Positions 13,131-55,560 of a stretch of 64,000 nucleotides of DNA are shown one piece after another. The first letter of the stretch is position 1. Every line of letters begins with the position of its first letter. Origin of the DNA: Latrodectus hesperus (Eukaryota > Arthropoda > Arachnida > Araneae > Theridiidae). Made by a program: the position numbers and the translations under genes. The stretch covers positions 22,703,914 to 22,767,913 of the forward strand of contig JAJQOW010000014.1 in assembly GCA_037975125.1 (NCBI GenBank). Reading direction: 5' to 3'. The notes under the pieces are model-generated. The model saw only the letters and a list, made by a program, of their open reading frames with translations. It was not told the origin of the DNA and did not search any database.

Positions 13131-13859
13131 TCATATGACGTCAAAGTCACATGTCAAGTATGCTTGGCAATTTTTTTTATTTGTTTGTTAGATGCGTTAG
13201 CTGCATAAGCTCTGTTATGTTTGAATCTTATCGGTTACAAGTAGTTCTGGACTGATGTTTATTTCACCATTTTATTCATTTGTCTCACCGTTTTGTCTTC
13301 AGTGACAAGCATTTCTGGGAAATTAATTTTTTTAAATGTTGGTAAAGTAAAATGATGATTAAATTCAAGTGGTTATTTTGGCAAAAAATAAAATAAATAA
13401 ATAAAATAAAATAAAATAATTGTCAATTATTAAATACGTACAAATTGCTTTATTATCAGCTATCATTTCTTATAAAATAATTTTGATTACAAATTTCTCT
13501 TGCCATTATAAATATTTCATTCTTATTCAAAATATTGCGTTTTTCCTTCATTGGTGGAAAATATTCAGATTATTAAACGTAGAAAAATTTGAAATAAGTA
13601 TAAATATTTAACGTTTCTTTGTTATTAAATGTGTGTAAAAATTAAAAAGCATTGCTACCAATCTACGAGATAAAATTAAATTGTATATTTACAAAATTAA
13701 ATATGAATACACACAATAATATAATGTAAATAATTTACGTTCGGAATTCGTCACGTGACAAATACCAGGAGCAGAAGCGCCACCTGGTGATGAATTGACT
13801 CCATAATCAAAAGCCGAGTTATAATGGAAAAGTACAAATACACATCTTATGCAAAAGCA
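13131..13859. other. Intergenic DNA between repeat copies
   Basis: AT-rich sequence with a short (AAATA)n-like run near 13385-13420 and a less AT-rich patch near 13735-13830. ORF 13420-13611 has no recognisable content. No gene called. Confidence 0.4.
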
Positions 13860-14320
13860 AAAAATATATTTTTGATAAGATGATTTTAATAACATTGAAA
13901 ATTTTATTTTAAATTAAAAATATTCCAATCGATTCTTTTTTTTTTTGCGCAATGATTGAGTACAGATAAGCAAAGCTAAACAAGCTAAATTCTAAACAAA
14001 GAAAATAAAACAAGTTGGTGCAGAAGATGGCTTACTGATAATTTTGTCCTTAAAAAAAGCATTACGATCACAAGTCGCCAAGGTTAAAAAAAGCAAAATT
14101 TAATTTTGTTTCATTGAGAGCAGAAATAAACATTAGCATTAAAATAAATTTTATCATTAAATGATAATTATTTAACTATATAATGTAAATAAAATGTTTG
14201 TATCATTTTTTAATACTTTCTAAAAATATAAAACTTTTTTTAAACAACACACGACGCAAATGGAATATGTACGATTGTGATTTACAATTTTTTTCATTTC
14301 CCATTATAACGATTATCAAG
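13860..14320 (+). repeat. AT-rich dispersed element, copy 2
   Basis: Diverged copy of 12590-13130 with shortening in the middle. It shares AATCGATTCTTTTT, CTAAATTCTAAACAAAG, GCATTACGATCACAAG, AAATTTAATTTTGTTTCATT and AAATGGAATATGTACG. No ORF. Confidence 0.6.
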
Positions 14321-15171
14321 CAGTTTTATAATGTAAAAGATACCTAATTTTTTTCAAATAGTATTTTATTTATAAAGAAAGAACAGTTTAGTAAAATATA
14401 TAAAGATTTTTTTACTAACCTGCTTACTTTCTATTACATGATATTTATATCTATTTTACAAGGATTTTAAGAAGTATTTTACCGATTCTTTCGAGTTCAT
14501 AAAAACTAGCCTCCACTGCAATATGAATATTCATTAAATAAAACCATAAATATTATGTTGAAAAAATTTCAGTTCATAGAAAACTCTAAGTGTTGAAATA
14601 GTTTAGAATATTTGATTTCAGCTAAATTATGTTAATGAAACAAATCGATTTCTTCGAATTATTGACTAATATATATATTACAGTCAAAGTGTATATATTA
14701 CAGTCTCAAAGTGTTATTCCATAGAATAACGAGGAATTTCATAAGTAACCAGATAAGTCAGTAAAAATATGTAAATTATTAAATTACGATATAAATAGGT
14801 AAAATATGTAAATTATGATTTAATTACGTATTCTATTGAATGCTTACTCTCTCTTGATCGTTAAAGTATGAAATATGGCAACGCGAAAGTTATTTTAACC
14901 GATTCTAGATGTTTTTAATAAGTTTTGAGCCGCTTATTGCTGCTTTACAATATCGTGAGTTTGCAATATACATTGCTTTTAGACGAAGATTTTCAAGAGA
15001 GTATTCAGTTTAACTCACATGTTGGTAATATGAGCAATAATAAATAATATTACATGCTTTTCCTTTTTATTTATCAATTAATCATTCATAATAGGATGAA
15101 AATGTATTTTCAAGATATTTTAGATATTTAGGATGAATTAATTTATACAATTGCTTCGAGTAAAAATTTAC
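14321..15171. other. AT-rich intergenic
   Basis: No ORF, repeat pair or terminal repeat that I can support. Confidence 0.5.
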
Positions 15172-15297
15172 AATCGGGTACCTCTTGATTTTTTGGCGAT
15201 ATTTTTGACGCCAAGATGTGACAAACAAGATGGCCGTTAGATAAAGATAGGGTTACTAGAAATTAAAGTTTATCGCCAAATCAAGTGGTACCTGATT
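15172..15297. mobile_element. Small MITE with inverted termini
   Basis: The left end AATCGGGTACCTCTTGATTT and the reverse complement of the right end, AATCAGGTACCACTTGATTT, match in 17 of 20 positions; both continue into GGCGATA. Total length is about 126 bp. It has no coding capacity and the family is not identified. Confidence 0.6.
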
Positions 15298-17990
15298 CTA
15301 CACCGAACCCTTACTTTGAAATTGTTTACTTTTTTCTTAAACGGTCTATTATTAGTTACTACATTGAGTAACTAGGTGAAATATGAAAATTTTCACATAT
15401 TATATACTTTAACTGACTTTCCTACTCATTTCATGAAATACCCAGTTATTGTATGAAATAACTGAATAACACTTTAACGGAAACATACAATTTGTCGCTT
15501 TGTAATTGCACATATGTGCAAATGATAATGCATTGCGTTATTATCAACAGCACAATCTGCTCTTTGTGTAGTTAGTAATGTTTGTTGTCAAATTTCGAGA
15601 TGGTAAAAAAATGATATCTTAAAGAGAAACATCTGGTAATTGTTCTTAAAAAGCATAAATAATATATATTCTCTCTCATTAATATGAATCCAATTTTACC
15701 ACACAAAATTTTAACATTTTATTGTAATATTCAAGAGAGAGGAACTCATAAAAATGGTTGTAAAGAATGGGATTTAAATTAAAGAAAGGAGGAAATATAT
15801 TTTTTTACCCTCAGAAAAAGAGCCATTTTTTATAGTTTATATGTAGTGTTTTTTTAGAATGATATGAGCACTGCAATAAAATGTGTTGAATGGGGCAAAA
15901 TTTTACCGTACCATAAATAACAATGCAAATTTTATTTCAATAATATTAATTAGAAACCCATAATATTAATAAAAGAAAATTTACAACATTTTCAACAAAT
16001 TGCACCAGAAATTATTTGTTGAGAAAACATTTTACAATTACTAGCATCCAATCTTAATTTATTCTTATTTGCTACTGTAATAGTACTTTTGTATAAACTG
16101 GTTACATCCATGAATATTTATTTTTCAATTTGGTACTAAATATTATTCCATGGTACTCTCACACAAATTTTTGTGTTTATATAGTCTTTAAGAGAATGAT
16201 TTTAAAAAGATCTGTCGATAATGGGTTATTCCATTGACCAAGTATTCATTTTTTCGAAAAACAAGGCATGATTCAAAAACATTCTTTAATACAAAAACAA
16301 CTACAGATACAGTATATTTCACAGTAACAAAATAATATTCATTTTTTATTAAAGAAATTTCATGTTTTTTATAAAAAAAGCAGTCCCAAAAATTTCCCGC
16401 ATTTCATTGGCTGGAGAGGTCGGTTGGATGATACCACAATATCACGTGATCATCAAACTTGGGAAGATACTTCCGCACATCTGTGAAATAAAAGCAGAAT
16501 TAAACATCAGTCACTAAAATTGCAAATACTACATTTTTTGCTATTTATAAGCAATGAATAAAGTGTAAGATGTTATAGCTCACTGCCAGAGAGAGTGAAG
16601 AATTTTGAATATTCACAGTACAAAGTTTTCTTAAGAAAACCAAATATTGAATTCCTTTTGAATAATGATATTGTTTCGATACAGAATTGGCTTGGCGTAT
16701 TTTCAGAAATGGCGAACAATTAATTTTCCCCACAATATGAATTTTTAAATGTCATATATTGAAAAATTTTGAGAATTTTTGTTAAAAAAATTAGAAAGCA
16801 AATTTGAATTTCCTTTTGTATAATAACGATGTTGTTTCGATGGAGAAACGATTTAGTGTAATATCGGATTTCACGAGCTATTTATTTTCCCAGTAATTTG
16901 AATTTTTAAAAAACAGATTATAAATCTTGCATAAAAAATTTTCAAGAAATAAATTTGCTTAATAATGAAGCTGTTTCTACACTTATATCGTTGGAGTCAT
17001 TTTGGCGATTTTTTTGTTCTGATATTTTGGACTTTTAACTGTAGAGTATGGAGAATTCCTACCATGCACATTTCTTTTTGGTAACCCTAGTGATTCTGTC
17101 ATCGTGCAATACTTTGTGATTTCTTATTTCAGTTAATACTTCTCATTCCACTTGTTTTTCAAAGTGTATCTTAATTGTAATTTTATTGAGAACTACATTA
17201 AATATTTCTATTGAGGATCACTCTTTTTCTCCTTTTCATTTATTTCCTTTCACATTACGTGCTGATTTTTCATTTTATTCTTTAAGTTTATATTTATTAT
17301 ACTGTGACATTTAATTTATGATGATTATTACACCTTTTTATTTTAATTCTTTATAATTAAAATTCAAGAAAAAATAACAAAGTATCTTTTTAAAAAATAA
17401 AAAAATTCCCTTTCGAGATTTGCAGTGAGATTAATTCATTCTTTTCTTGGACATTTTTGTATTTTTCTTTTGTTACAAATATTTCATATTATTCATATTT
17501 TTTATTACTAATCTACAGTAATTTTTTATTTATACGCTTACACATTTCTTCGAAAAAATATTTATTGCATATAAAATTTAAAAAATAAGAATGGAAAAAT
17601 ATATGAATTTTAAATTCCTCCATTTTAAAAAAATCTTGTAAGTTTTTGGAATAAAGCAAACTATCGATAACTCAGCAAATTATTTATCCCAGCGTCCACA
17701 AACACAGAGCACAACTCAAGAATAATCACAAAACGATATATAAAGACGGTAAAACATTAATTACATTTACCATTTAGATTAAGATTATCCATAACAAAAC
17801 TAAAACTAATTTTCGAATAGGAGACAAAAATTTTCGTTGCAAACCAATGCGAACAAGATTATCGGGAAACTAATAGTTCTATAAAACAGTTCTGTTACAA
17901 TTTTAATGTTTTAAATTATTATATACACTTTCATTATTTATGTTAAAAATACAAATGTCAGGATTAATATAAATGTAATTTAGAACAATT
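15298..17990. other. AT-rich intergenic
   Basis: About 2.7 kb, very AT-rich. Two diverged segments near 16660-16740 and 16805-16875 (GATATTGTTTCGATAC / GATGTTGTTTCGATGG) look like a local duplication. ORF 16545-16733 is unassigned. Confidence 0.45.
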
Positions 17991-18017
17991 TTACGATTAG
18001 AATTTTTCTCTTCACAG

Positions 18018-18135
18018 AGGGGACACCGTTTGCTGATAAACAGCTGCTTTTCGTAATCTCCATTTTACATTTGTCCAATGGGAGTAGAGTTTCGGTTGCC
18101 AAGAAGGTATTGAAATTCGATGCCCCGGTATGAAT
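18018..18135 (+). other. Possible unrecognised coding block
   Basis: After an acceptor-like TTCTCTTCACAG, one frame reads GTPFADKQLLFVISILHL, then SNGSRVSVAKK (followed by GTATTG, donor-like), then VLKFDAPV and a stop at 18133-18135. I do not recognise it. It is less AT-rich than its surroundings and has no partner exon. It may be a terminal exon, a transposon fragment or chance. Confidence 0.2.
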
Positions 18136-18850
18136 TCTTAATTATGTTCTGTTTTTCATGTAGCTTTGTAACTATTGTGTTGGACTCACTAAAGATTATT
18201 TAGGATATTCCATTTTGTTATTAGAATTTAAATTAACGTAATGTGTTCTAATGTGGAACTATTTAGCTACAGAAGTTTTTATTAAATTCGTTTTTGTAGC
18301 ATAACACATGACATATAGATAAAAAAATTTACGTCACTCACTAAACTTAACCCTCTATCAATAAATATAACTCTTTCCCTCCAGTAAAGACCGAAAAGTA
18401 TTTTTAATACCATTTTTGTGATGACCTTCACCGTCCTTCCAGACCGACTCGGCTTTTCTTCTTGTTTTCGTTTTTAATATCTGTACAGAAAATTATATAC
18501 CTTCGGTGTTTGCTCGATCTGTGTATTTCGATCTTTACACAAGCCCCCCTCCCCACAAGAAGCATATTCGTCCCCGTAGAGACAATCAGAGTTCAGTAAG
18601 AGAGTCTGAAGATACAATAAGACAAAACAGCAACACAGCTTCTATTCAGAGAATTAAACACAAGTTAGAGCTCCAAACTATGCAGGCTCCCCAAAATAAA
18701 GAAATGAATGAATATTCACTAATACAAAACATGAAATTTCATATATTACATATACATAAAATGAAAACATAATTCTAAATTATCAAATTAATACTACTGG
18801 ATATATTTGAAATTTGCGTAGTGAAAAAGTTATACTCTTATGACTTATGA
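18136..18850. other. Intergenic; unassigned ORF at 18506-18772
   Basis: The 88-codon plus-strand ORF at 18506-18772 is rich in polar residues and has no domain I recognise. It is treated as non-coding. The rest is AT-rich. Confidence 0.35.
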
Positions 18851-18859
18851 AAAAGTTGC

Positions 18860-19480
18860 ACTCATAAAGTGTACTCTTTATGACAAGTATCGCATTTGTG
18901 AGGTTGCTCGTTTACACGAGAAAACAAAAGAGATTTCGGACTATCTTTGTGTGCGAAGTATTTTTGACAAATAATACATATTAGTTTTACCATCCGCATG
19001 GGTAAGGAAATGACGCTTCTAGGTACTTAAATCTGTAAAACATTTCTGACAAGTGTTGCATACATAAGGCCTTTGTATGACAAAGCAAATGATGTTTCAA
19101 ATATCTGTGGCAAATATCGGCATACGTGAGGTTTCTCTGCTGCATGAGTAAACAAGTGTAATATTTTTAGATAGTTCTTTTGGGAAACACTTTCTTGGCA
19201 AATATTACAAAGGTAAGTTTATGTGTATGGGAAGGCAAACGACTTTGCAAATTAACCGAAACTGAGGAACACTTCTGACAAACTTGAGATTCACCAGGTA
19301 TGTATGAAAAAGTAAGTGATTCTTTAGCTGTACCTTTTGATCAAAGCTTCTCAAGAAAATATCACATGTGTGAGGTTTATTATCTGTATGCGTAAACAAA
19401 TGAAGTTTCAAGCTTTTTGCATCTGAGAAACATTGGTGACAAATATGGTATTCATGAGGTGTTCCATCAGTAGCTGATAT
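18860..19480 (-). pseudogene. Degenerate C2H2 zinc-finger array
   Basis: Reading from 19480 leftward: YHICHQCFSDAKSLKLHLFTHT is the first finger, followed by a linker-like DNKPHTCDIFLRSF whose second Cys is replaced, then LKNHLLFHT. After a frameshift come QVCQKCSSVSVNLQSRLPSH, ILHLFTHAAEKPHVC and, further on, NEQPHKCDTCHKEYTL. The TGEKP-like linkers and C..C spacing identify C2H2 fingers. Frame changes and missing Cys/His show it is dead. It is joined in one frame to a protease-like segment at its N-terminal side. Confidence 0.7.
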
Positions 19481-20305
19481 TTCTATTTTACTTTCTTCTT
19501 CACAAAGTATGTTGTCAACCAGTCTCTTTCGAACGACTGAAATTTTTGCTTCCATGTCTATGATTCCGTTAAGAATAATATGTCCACATTTAACCTTGAC
19601 AAGTTTCAAATCATCTATGTCTCTAGATAAGTCTACGGATTTTGAGACAGGAATAGAGATGCCAGCACTTCTGATTTTCCTTTATGTGCAAGGGATGCTT
19701 GTGTTTGGATTAAATTGATTTGCGTTTTTCCAGAACTATTTCCCGACATCTGATTTTTGGTACAGAATTTAGATGTATGACCTTCTTTCCCGTTAATTTG
19801 CTATAATTTAGCAAGTTAGTCTGGAAATAGACTTTTGTGGTTCGTAATTCTTACGGAATGGATACGTCCTAGACGTATTCTGAAAGAAGAACAATTCGTT
19901 TTTGAAAGATTTTTCTGGAAGTTGAGAATGATATCGCCACTTTTCATTTGTTTTGTCTTTTGACGGATGAGTAGCAGGCTTTTTTGACGCACTACGAACA
20001 TTACCGTATTCGTCAAGTTTATCCGCTAATTTGGTTAGAGAAACGAACTTTATCTAATCATCAAAAGATGGTCTCTTACTTTATGAAGCACCCTTTTCCT
20101 AATTTGATCTGTGATAATGAGGTCTTTCAAACCGGTAAAATCTGATTTTAAGGTCATTGATCCATTCCTCAAAATAATTTGTCATTTAGAAAGCATAAAA
20201 TTTCTTTATGAATTTTCAGCGCTCTTTTGATGCGTCACAAGCTTTTTTCCAAAGCTTTCAGAGTTTAATTTAAATATCTTCAATAAGATGCTCTAAATTT
20301 AATTC

Positions 20306-20336
<31 letters not shown>

Positions 20337-20770
20337 TCTTCAAAATATTTTTGAGATTCCCTTCCGATGGTTGAATGATTCCAGATGGCTGTAGTATCGA
20401 TAAACATGATAACCAATCTTTAGGATTAATCTTTGTTCTTTTAGTGTTCTCTTAGTTTGTCTTTCAAGTAAAGTAAAATAAATAGCAATGCCAGCGATTC
20501 TTAAACTTGAAATTTGGAATAAGCTTAATTAAATCGCGAAATTATTTTGTCCACTCTTATTTATTGGTAGAGTTTGTGTTAGTCAAGTACGAGATTTATA
20601 AATTTCGAGTTCTTTCAATTCGAATAATATTTGTTTTCTTTTCTCCCGTGGCTTTAACCGTTTCTCTTCTATTTCTCTCTATTCTTTCTTTCTCTGTTCT
20701 TCAATTTCTTTTTTCATTTTTAGAAATTGTTGAAGAGAGAAAAAGATTTCTTTAGCAAATTCTTCATCAT
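19481..20770 (-). pseudogene. LTR-retroelement gag / protease remnant
   Basis: A broken minus-strand segment. Near 20750-20640 a Glu/Arg/Lys-rich stretch resembles the charged N-terminal part of arthropod gypsy-like Gag proteins. Further on come degenerate Gag-like pieces (EEWINDLK; FVSLTKLADKLDEYGNVRS). At 19600-19520 lies a retropepsin-like core, LVKVKCGHIILNGIIDMEAK then ISVVRKRLV, where the catalytic D-S/T-G is changed to D-M-E. Multiple stops and frameshifts are present. No LTRs, RT or integrase found. The Gag family assignment rests on my recall of the family, so confidence is moderate. Confidence 0.5.
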
Positions 20771-20790
20771 ATGGGTCACTTTGAACAATT

Positions 20791-21180
20791 TTATTTTTTT
20801 ATTGACAAAAGGTTAATAAACAATTTACTTGTGTGAAAGGAAAGAGGGCGATTTGTTTGTTGTTCTATCAAATCTGATTTCTTTGCCAGTGGATCACCTT
20901 TTTCACTATCCATAATTCCACAATGGACAGGAATCCATTGGAATGAAATTCTGTAAGCTAGTGACTTAAGTATAGGTCTACATTCCAAAATTCTTTAACA
21001 CATAGTTTGATTATTCGAAAGGGATTCCAGCGCATTTTTAGAATCTGATTCTGTACTGAATATGTATACATATATATCTGTGGAGCACCAGCAATGTTTC
21101 GATATTTACAGACTCGGTCATTGAAATTGTGGTGAATGGCTTTCAGAGACAACTAGTGCTGTTTTCATTCCAAGTATAAT
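20791..21180 (-). pseudogene. LINE RNase H fragment
   Basis: Near 20955-20870 the minus strand reads YRISFQWIPVHCGIMDSEKG followed by DPLAKK, the FQWIPSHCGI.GNE.AD.LAKK signature of jockey-type LINE RNase H domains. Upstream, STESDSKNALESL matches the SDSKAALEAL segment. Stops interrupt it. It begins within about 10-40 bp of the stop codon of the CG3556-like gene, on the same strand, and so probably forms part of that gene's 3' UTR. Confidence 0.65.
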
Positions 21181-21187
21181 TACATTT

Positions 21188-51190
<30,003 letters not shown>

Positions 51191-51496
51191 CTGGCAAAAA
51201 AAGGTATGAATTATACTGACATATTCTAATCTAGAAAACTAATTTTTACAACGACTAAAATTCTCTAGTAATGCATTCTTAAGGTTTGAATTATTAAATA
51301 AGGTTTGAATATTACATTGAATTATTACAATAAAGATTTGAATTATTTTTCACTGCATAGTCACTTTTTGACAATAAGAGTGCTTTAGATCAGGAGCCTT
51401 GAGGAGAAGGAGGGGGGTTGACCTGCGTCCAGCATGAATCGTACCTTTTCAAAACTAGGAGTACTTCGTGTTGTGGAGATAATATCATTTTCTTAA

Positions 51497-52497
51497 CCTC
51501 TTCGCGACGGGCGGTGCATATATGCATTTTAAGCTGGAACAAGTTTTAATAATCACTAGATGGCACTATGTGTCCATTACACTTAAATTGAACATAGTTT
51601 CAGTATTCTGACCTTCATTTTTTTTCATATTCTTGCCTTTTTTGGTATTTTGATTATCAGCTGTGGGTGGGGAGAGAGGAAATCTCAATGTAAACAAACA
51701 CAGCTCGGCTCTTCAACTATCCACGTGATTTAAGGATTCTCGCTTCTGATAGCTCTCCGAACACTTTTTTTATTTTGTTTTCGCTACTATTGGAAGTCTT
51801 TTAGGGTTTTAGCGTCAGTTTCGTTACAGTTTTTCCTGCTTTCGGTTTTATTTGCTCACTTTTCTTGTTATTTTGAAAATTCTCGACTCCAGATTATTAT
51901 GGCGAGGATTATATGCTAAGCATTTTCCTACCCTTAATTTGAACAAAAAGGAAGAAAAAAGTCGCAGAAAGGGCATTGTTTGCTCACAAACCGTGATGAA
52001 AGAAAAGAGAACAACAACTAACATTTTATACTTGCAAATCATGCGATGTCGGACTTTGCGTTTCTCCGTGATTTGAGATTTTCCACACTCAGTCTTCATT
52101 TTAAATTTTGTTATTTTTTTTCTTGTAAATAGCCCTTGTATAGTTTTTATTAATTTGCAAATATGTTGAAGTGTTTTGTCAATTAAAATTTTGGAAAAAC
52201 TAGAATTGCACTGTCGAAAATTATTTCTCAGAGTAAGCAACTTTTTTATATATATATTTTCATATAAATTGAAGAAAAAACATTATTAAAGTCTAGTTTT
52301 AAGTTATAAGATAAATTATGTGATAATCTAAAATGCTACCAAAAATCACAGCGATACGACTTTAACTTTATTATTTACGAATTTTTTTCTAAAATTGGGC
52401 CTAGCGGAGAAAACCCCCCGTCCTGTCAGATCATTCCTTTCACTTCAGCTTCGTCCTGAACGCGCGTTTTAAACAAAGGCGCCCCGTCGTGAAAAGG
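51497..52497 (+). mobile_element. piggyBac-like element, internally deleted
   Basis: 1001 bp bounded by TTAA at 51493-51496 and 52498-52501, the hallmark target of piggyBac. Inverted ends: CCTCTTCGCGACGGGCGG and, reversed from the right, CCTTTTCACGACGGGGCG. Near 51915-52085 the plus strand encodes a transposase C-terminus: HFPTLNLNKKEEKSRRKGIV, CSQT..., then, one frame over, TCKSCDVGLCVSP and FEIFHTQSSF, the Cys-rich end of piggyBac transposases. The rest of the transposase is missing. It lies upstream of LDLa exon 1. Confidence 0.82.
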
Positions 52498-53140
52498 TTA
52501 AACCTTAAAGTATTATTAATTAGTGACTGTGTCGTCAACGAATATCGCACCAATTATTCCGTGATTGGACGTTGCACATCACTCGTTGAGGGAGAACGGA
52601 GTTCTCGAACACACGAAATGTGCATTCTTAGTCCCCCAAACCCACATGCACCAGTTTTCCTTATTCACTAACTCATTCAATCGAAAGTAGATTTCGTCGC
52701 TAATCGAAACCATATCTACGTCCAATTCCTCTCTGTTCGTCAATCCTCTCAACCTCTCCTATATTGGGGAAGCACAACCTTCGTAGACATGTGGCTTAGT
52801 AACTAATGGGTTGAATTTTCTACGGGAAGGAGTGCGGTTCAATAACTTGTCTCAAGGTTGATTCCCACCTGTTTTGCAGCTTGTCTGATGGAATTTTTTT
52901 AGCTCTGTCGTAACGCAGCTAGTGTTTTTTCTATGTTTTTAGGATTTTTTTGTCTGACTAATGACACATTGCCAACGCTGTCATCATAAACACTGCCACC
53001 TCTCTCAAACCTGCGAATCTTGATTGTTAGTATATTTGGATCGGTTGTGTTCAGTTTGTACTCGGCCACAAACTTCTTTTGAGTCACAATCGCGAAGTTA
53101 TTGTTCGCCCAGAAGGACTTCACAAGCACGATTTAGGGTG
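52490..53140 (-). pseudogene. Decayed DDE transposase (DUF4817-type)
   Basis: From 53130 leftward: LVKSFWANNNFAIVTQKKFV, TIKIRRFERGGSVYDDSVGN and NPKNIEKTLAALRQS form the helix-turn-helix part (like 'CVKAFY...V.RRFR...ISRWV.RFEETGSV'). After stops, DMVSISDEIYFRLNE, VHVGLGD and PQRVMCNVQS resemble MSDEAHFHLNG...VTVWCAIS. Heavily mutated. Right end overlaps the piggyBac boundary, so limits are approximate. Confidence 0.55.
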
Positions 53141-53254
53141 ACATTTTCACTTGCAAATGGCCGATAACAATAAGTGGCATGCTCGTGTGCATAATAGTTT
53201 CCATCATTCCCTGCCGCAAACCACAAAGTTTGAACTTCACCATGCAAACTCTTA

Positions 53255-53468
53255 GGGCTCTATACGACTTTTGTCGTACGGTAAAAAATCGTCCGAAATT
53301 TTATGTGACAAGTTGTTAAAAATCACACAATAGACTGGTCTCACAATATCATTACCCGTTCATTGTGAAAGCGAGATGTCTATTGTGTGGTTTTTTAATA
53401 ACTTACCACGATAAAATATTGGACGAATTTTTATTGTACGATAAAAGTCGTCTAGTGTGAAAGAGGTC
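53255..53468. mobile_element. PIF/Harbinger-like MITE
   Basis: 214 bp flanked by TTA at 53252-53254 and 53469-53471. Long inverted ends of about 80-90 bp: left GGGCTCTATACGACTTTTGT and TAAAAATCACACAATAGAC; right, reversed, GACCTCTTTCACACTAGACG, ACTTTTATCGTACA and AAACCACACAATAGAC. TTA duplication and G-rich starts fit PIF/Harbinger. No ORF. Confidence 0.8.
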
Positions 53469-53471
53469 TTA

Positions 53472-55560
53472 GAATTATAGTTGTTCGATTTCATATAGTT
53501 CAGCAATTTTGTTACCCTCTGTAGCTAAACTTAATGAGTCTTGATTATAAATCAAAATAAGTTTAATAGTTTATTCCTTCAGCAATACTCTAATTCCAAT
53601 ATCTTCTTCTGAGATAAACATCTTTATTTTTCTGCGTTTACTATGCTTTAACACAGTATGCGTGTAGTTTCTTTACATTATATTTATCTTAAACATATTC
53701 TGTTATAAAATAATAATAATAATCAGTGAGAATTTTTTATAAAGATATACAATAGGTTGTAATATTTAACTTATAGCAACATAATTCCTTTTAAATACGT
53801 ACATATTCAATGACATGGTATTTAATATGTTTTCGGCACTACTGTCACTTTTTGTATATGAGAACTAATCCAAACTTCAATTTCTTATAATAAATGTTAG
53901 ATATTTTAAATATTATATCTTAATTTATTTTGTGGCAAAATTTTAAACAAGTAGAAATGGGACTTCAAGAGTAATCATCAGTGAGAATTTCTATATTCTT
54001 TGAACGGCATAACACAAAATTTAACCTGTTTTTTGAATTGTTCCAACAAAATTTACGCGAATATTACATTTAAAAGGTTCATTCGATATTCTGCAAGATC
54101 AGATTGAATTATCTTTAAAATTTTGTCACGTATTCTGGTTGTGTAAAAAAGTTTAACGCCATTGATATATATTATTTATTTAATCATAACCTTACTTTGC
54201 TTTTTCCATTATTAAATTTGACCTTAGAAAAATATAAATATTTTATATTAAATCATAATGTAATGATATTCACCCCACTATTTTCTTCCATAACAAAATA
54301 AGTTGGAAATTCAAAAATTAACAATGTGCTAGATTTGCAGTTAAATTTTTAAAATTACATTTCTCTTTTCAAAAAGCATTAAAAAATAAATAAAAACTAT
54401 AAGTAATATGAATAATGTATGATTTTTAATACATCATGAATTCTTTGGCGATAATTTTGGCGAATAACCTTCGGCATGGGGTTAATCAAAAGCGATAGTG
54501 TTTCTGGATATTAAAATAAAAGTATAAACAATGATCAATTTATCATAAAATATATCTCATTCGCTGAAGACAGACATTTCATTTTTCAATAAAAAGGTCT
54601 GTTTTTTAAAACAAAAAAAACGGTGTCTAGACTTCCCATTTTTTCTTATTAAATATTTTGATCAAGTTATTGGAATCGAAAGTTTAATCGATTACAGGCG
54701 AGATAAACTAGATAGAAATCAAAATCGTCTGCTACCTCAGCAGTTTTCTGTGACAGGCATTCGTCAATCATCATCCAAGTACTCTGACTCATCAAACTTC
54801 CTACACTTACACATTTTGAACCAATAAGCAACGTTTAAAAGGATTCTTAACAACTGTTTTTTTTTTCCTTCGAAGGTCCTAAACAAGGAACTGCTCAAAA
54901 GTAGGTTAAGATTAAATACATTCTCACATTTTGGGATAAAAAATTATCTATGTTACAAGATTTCGAATAGAGATAAGTTTCATTTTCATTTTGATTTTTA
55001 TTTAAAAATAGAATTGAATTTATATTAGCATCTGGCAATAACGAAATATTTCTTTTTAATATATTGTCTTTAGTAATATATATGTTATATAAATAGAATA
55101 ATATAAATTATATTACATGGCCTCTGGCAACAGTAAAATCTTTTGATTTACATTTTTAATTTTGATATTGATAGAAAATAAAATGTTTTAATAAAGAACA
55201 TCACAAAGAAGTGATGACAATGTTTGTTTATTAAAAAAAATTAAACTAGATTGCTATGTCAAATTTGACTTACAACGGTTAGTAAACATGTCATATTCAT
55301 ATTTGATTAACAAAGTTATTTTTGTAACGATATGTCTTATTTGACTTGATCAAGCGGCATTTTACAGACAGTAAATAAAAAAAAAGTTTCCAAAAATTTT
55401 CCATAAGTCATTTCACTCAGACGTGTTAAAAAAATTAGATTTTTAAAATGATGAACGTTCTTCTGTTATTTAAATTAGATGTCAATTATTTTCACATAAT
55501 TTTTTCGCCTCAAAATACTGGTCGAAAAACACCTGTCTGATCAAAAACGTAAAGACTCTT
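53472..55560. other. AT-rich intergenic or 5' intron
   Basis: About 2.1 kb, AT-rich. No gene, further LDLa exon or signal-peptide exon found here. Confidence 0.5.

Noticed and set aside
18506..18772. Plus-strand 88-codon ORF rich in polar residues
   Set aside because: No recognisable family, no splice partners, no supporting context.
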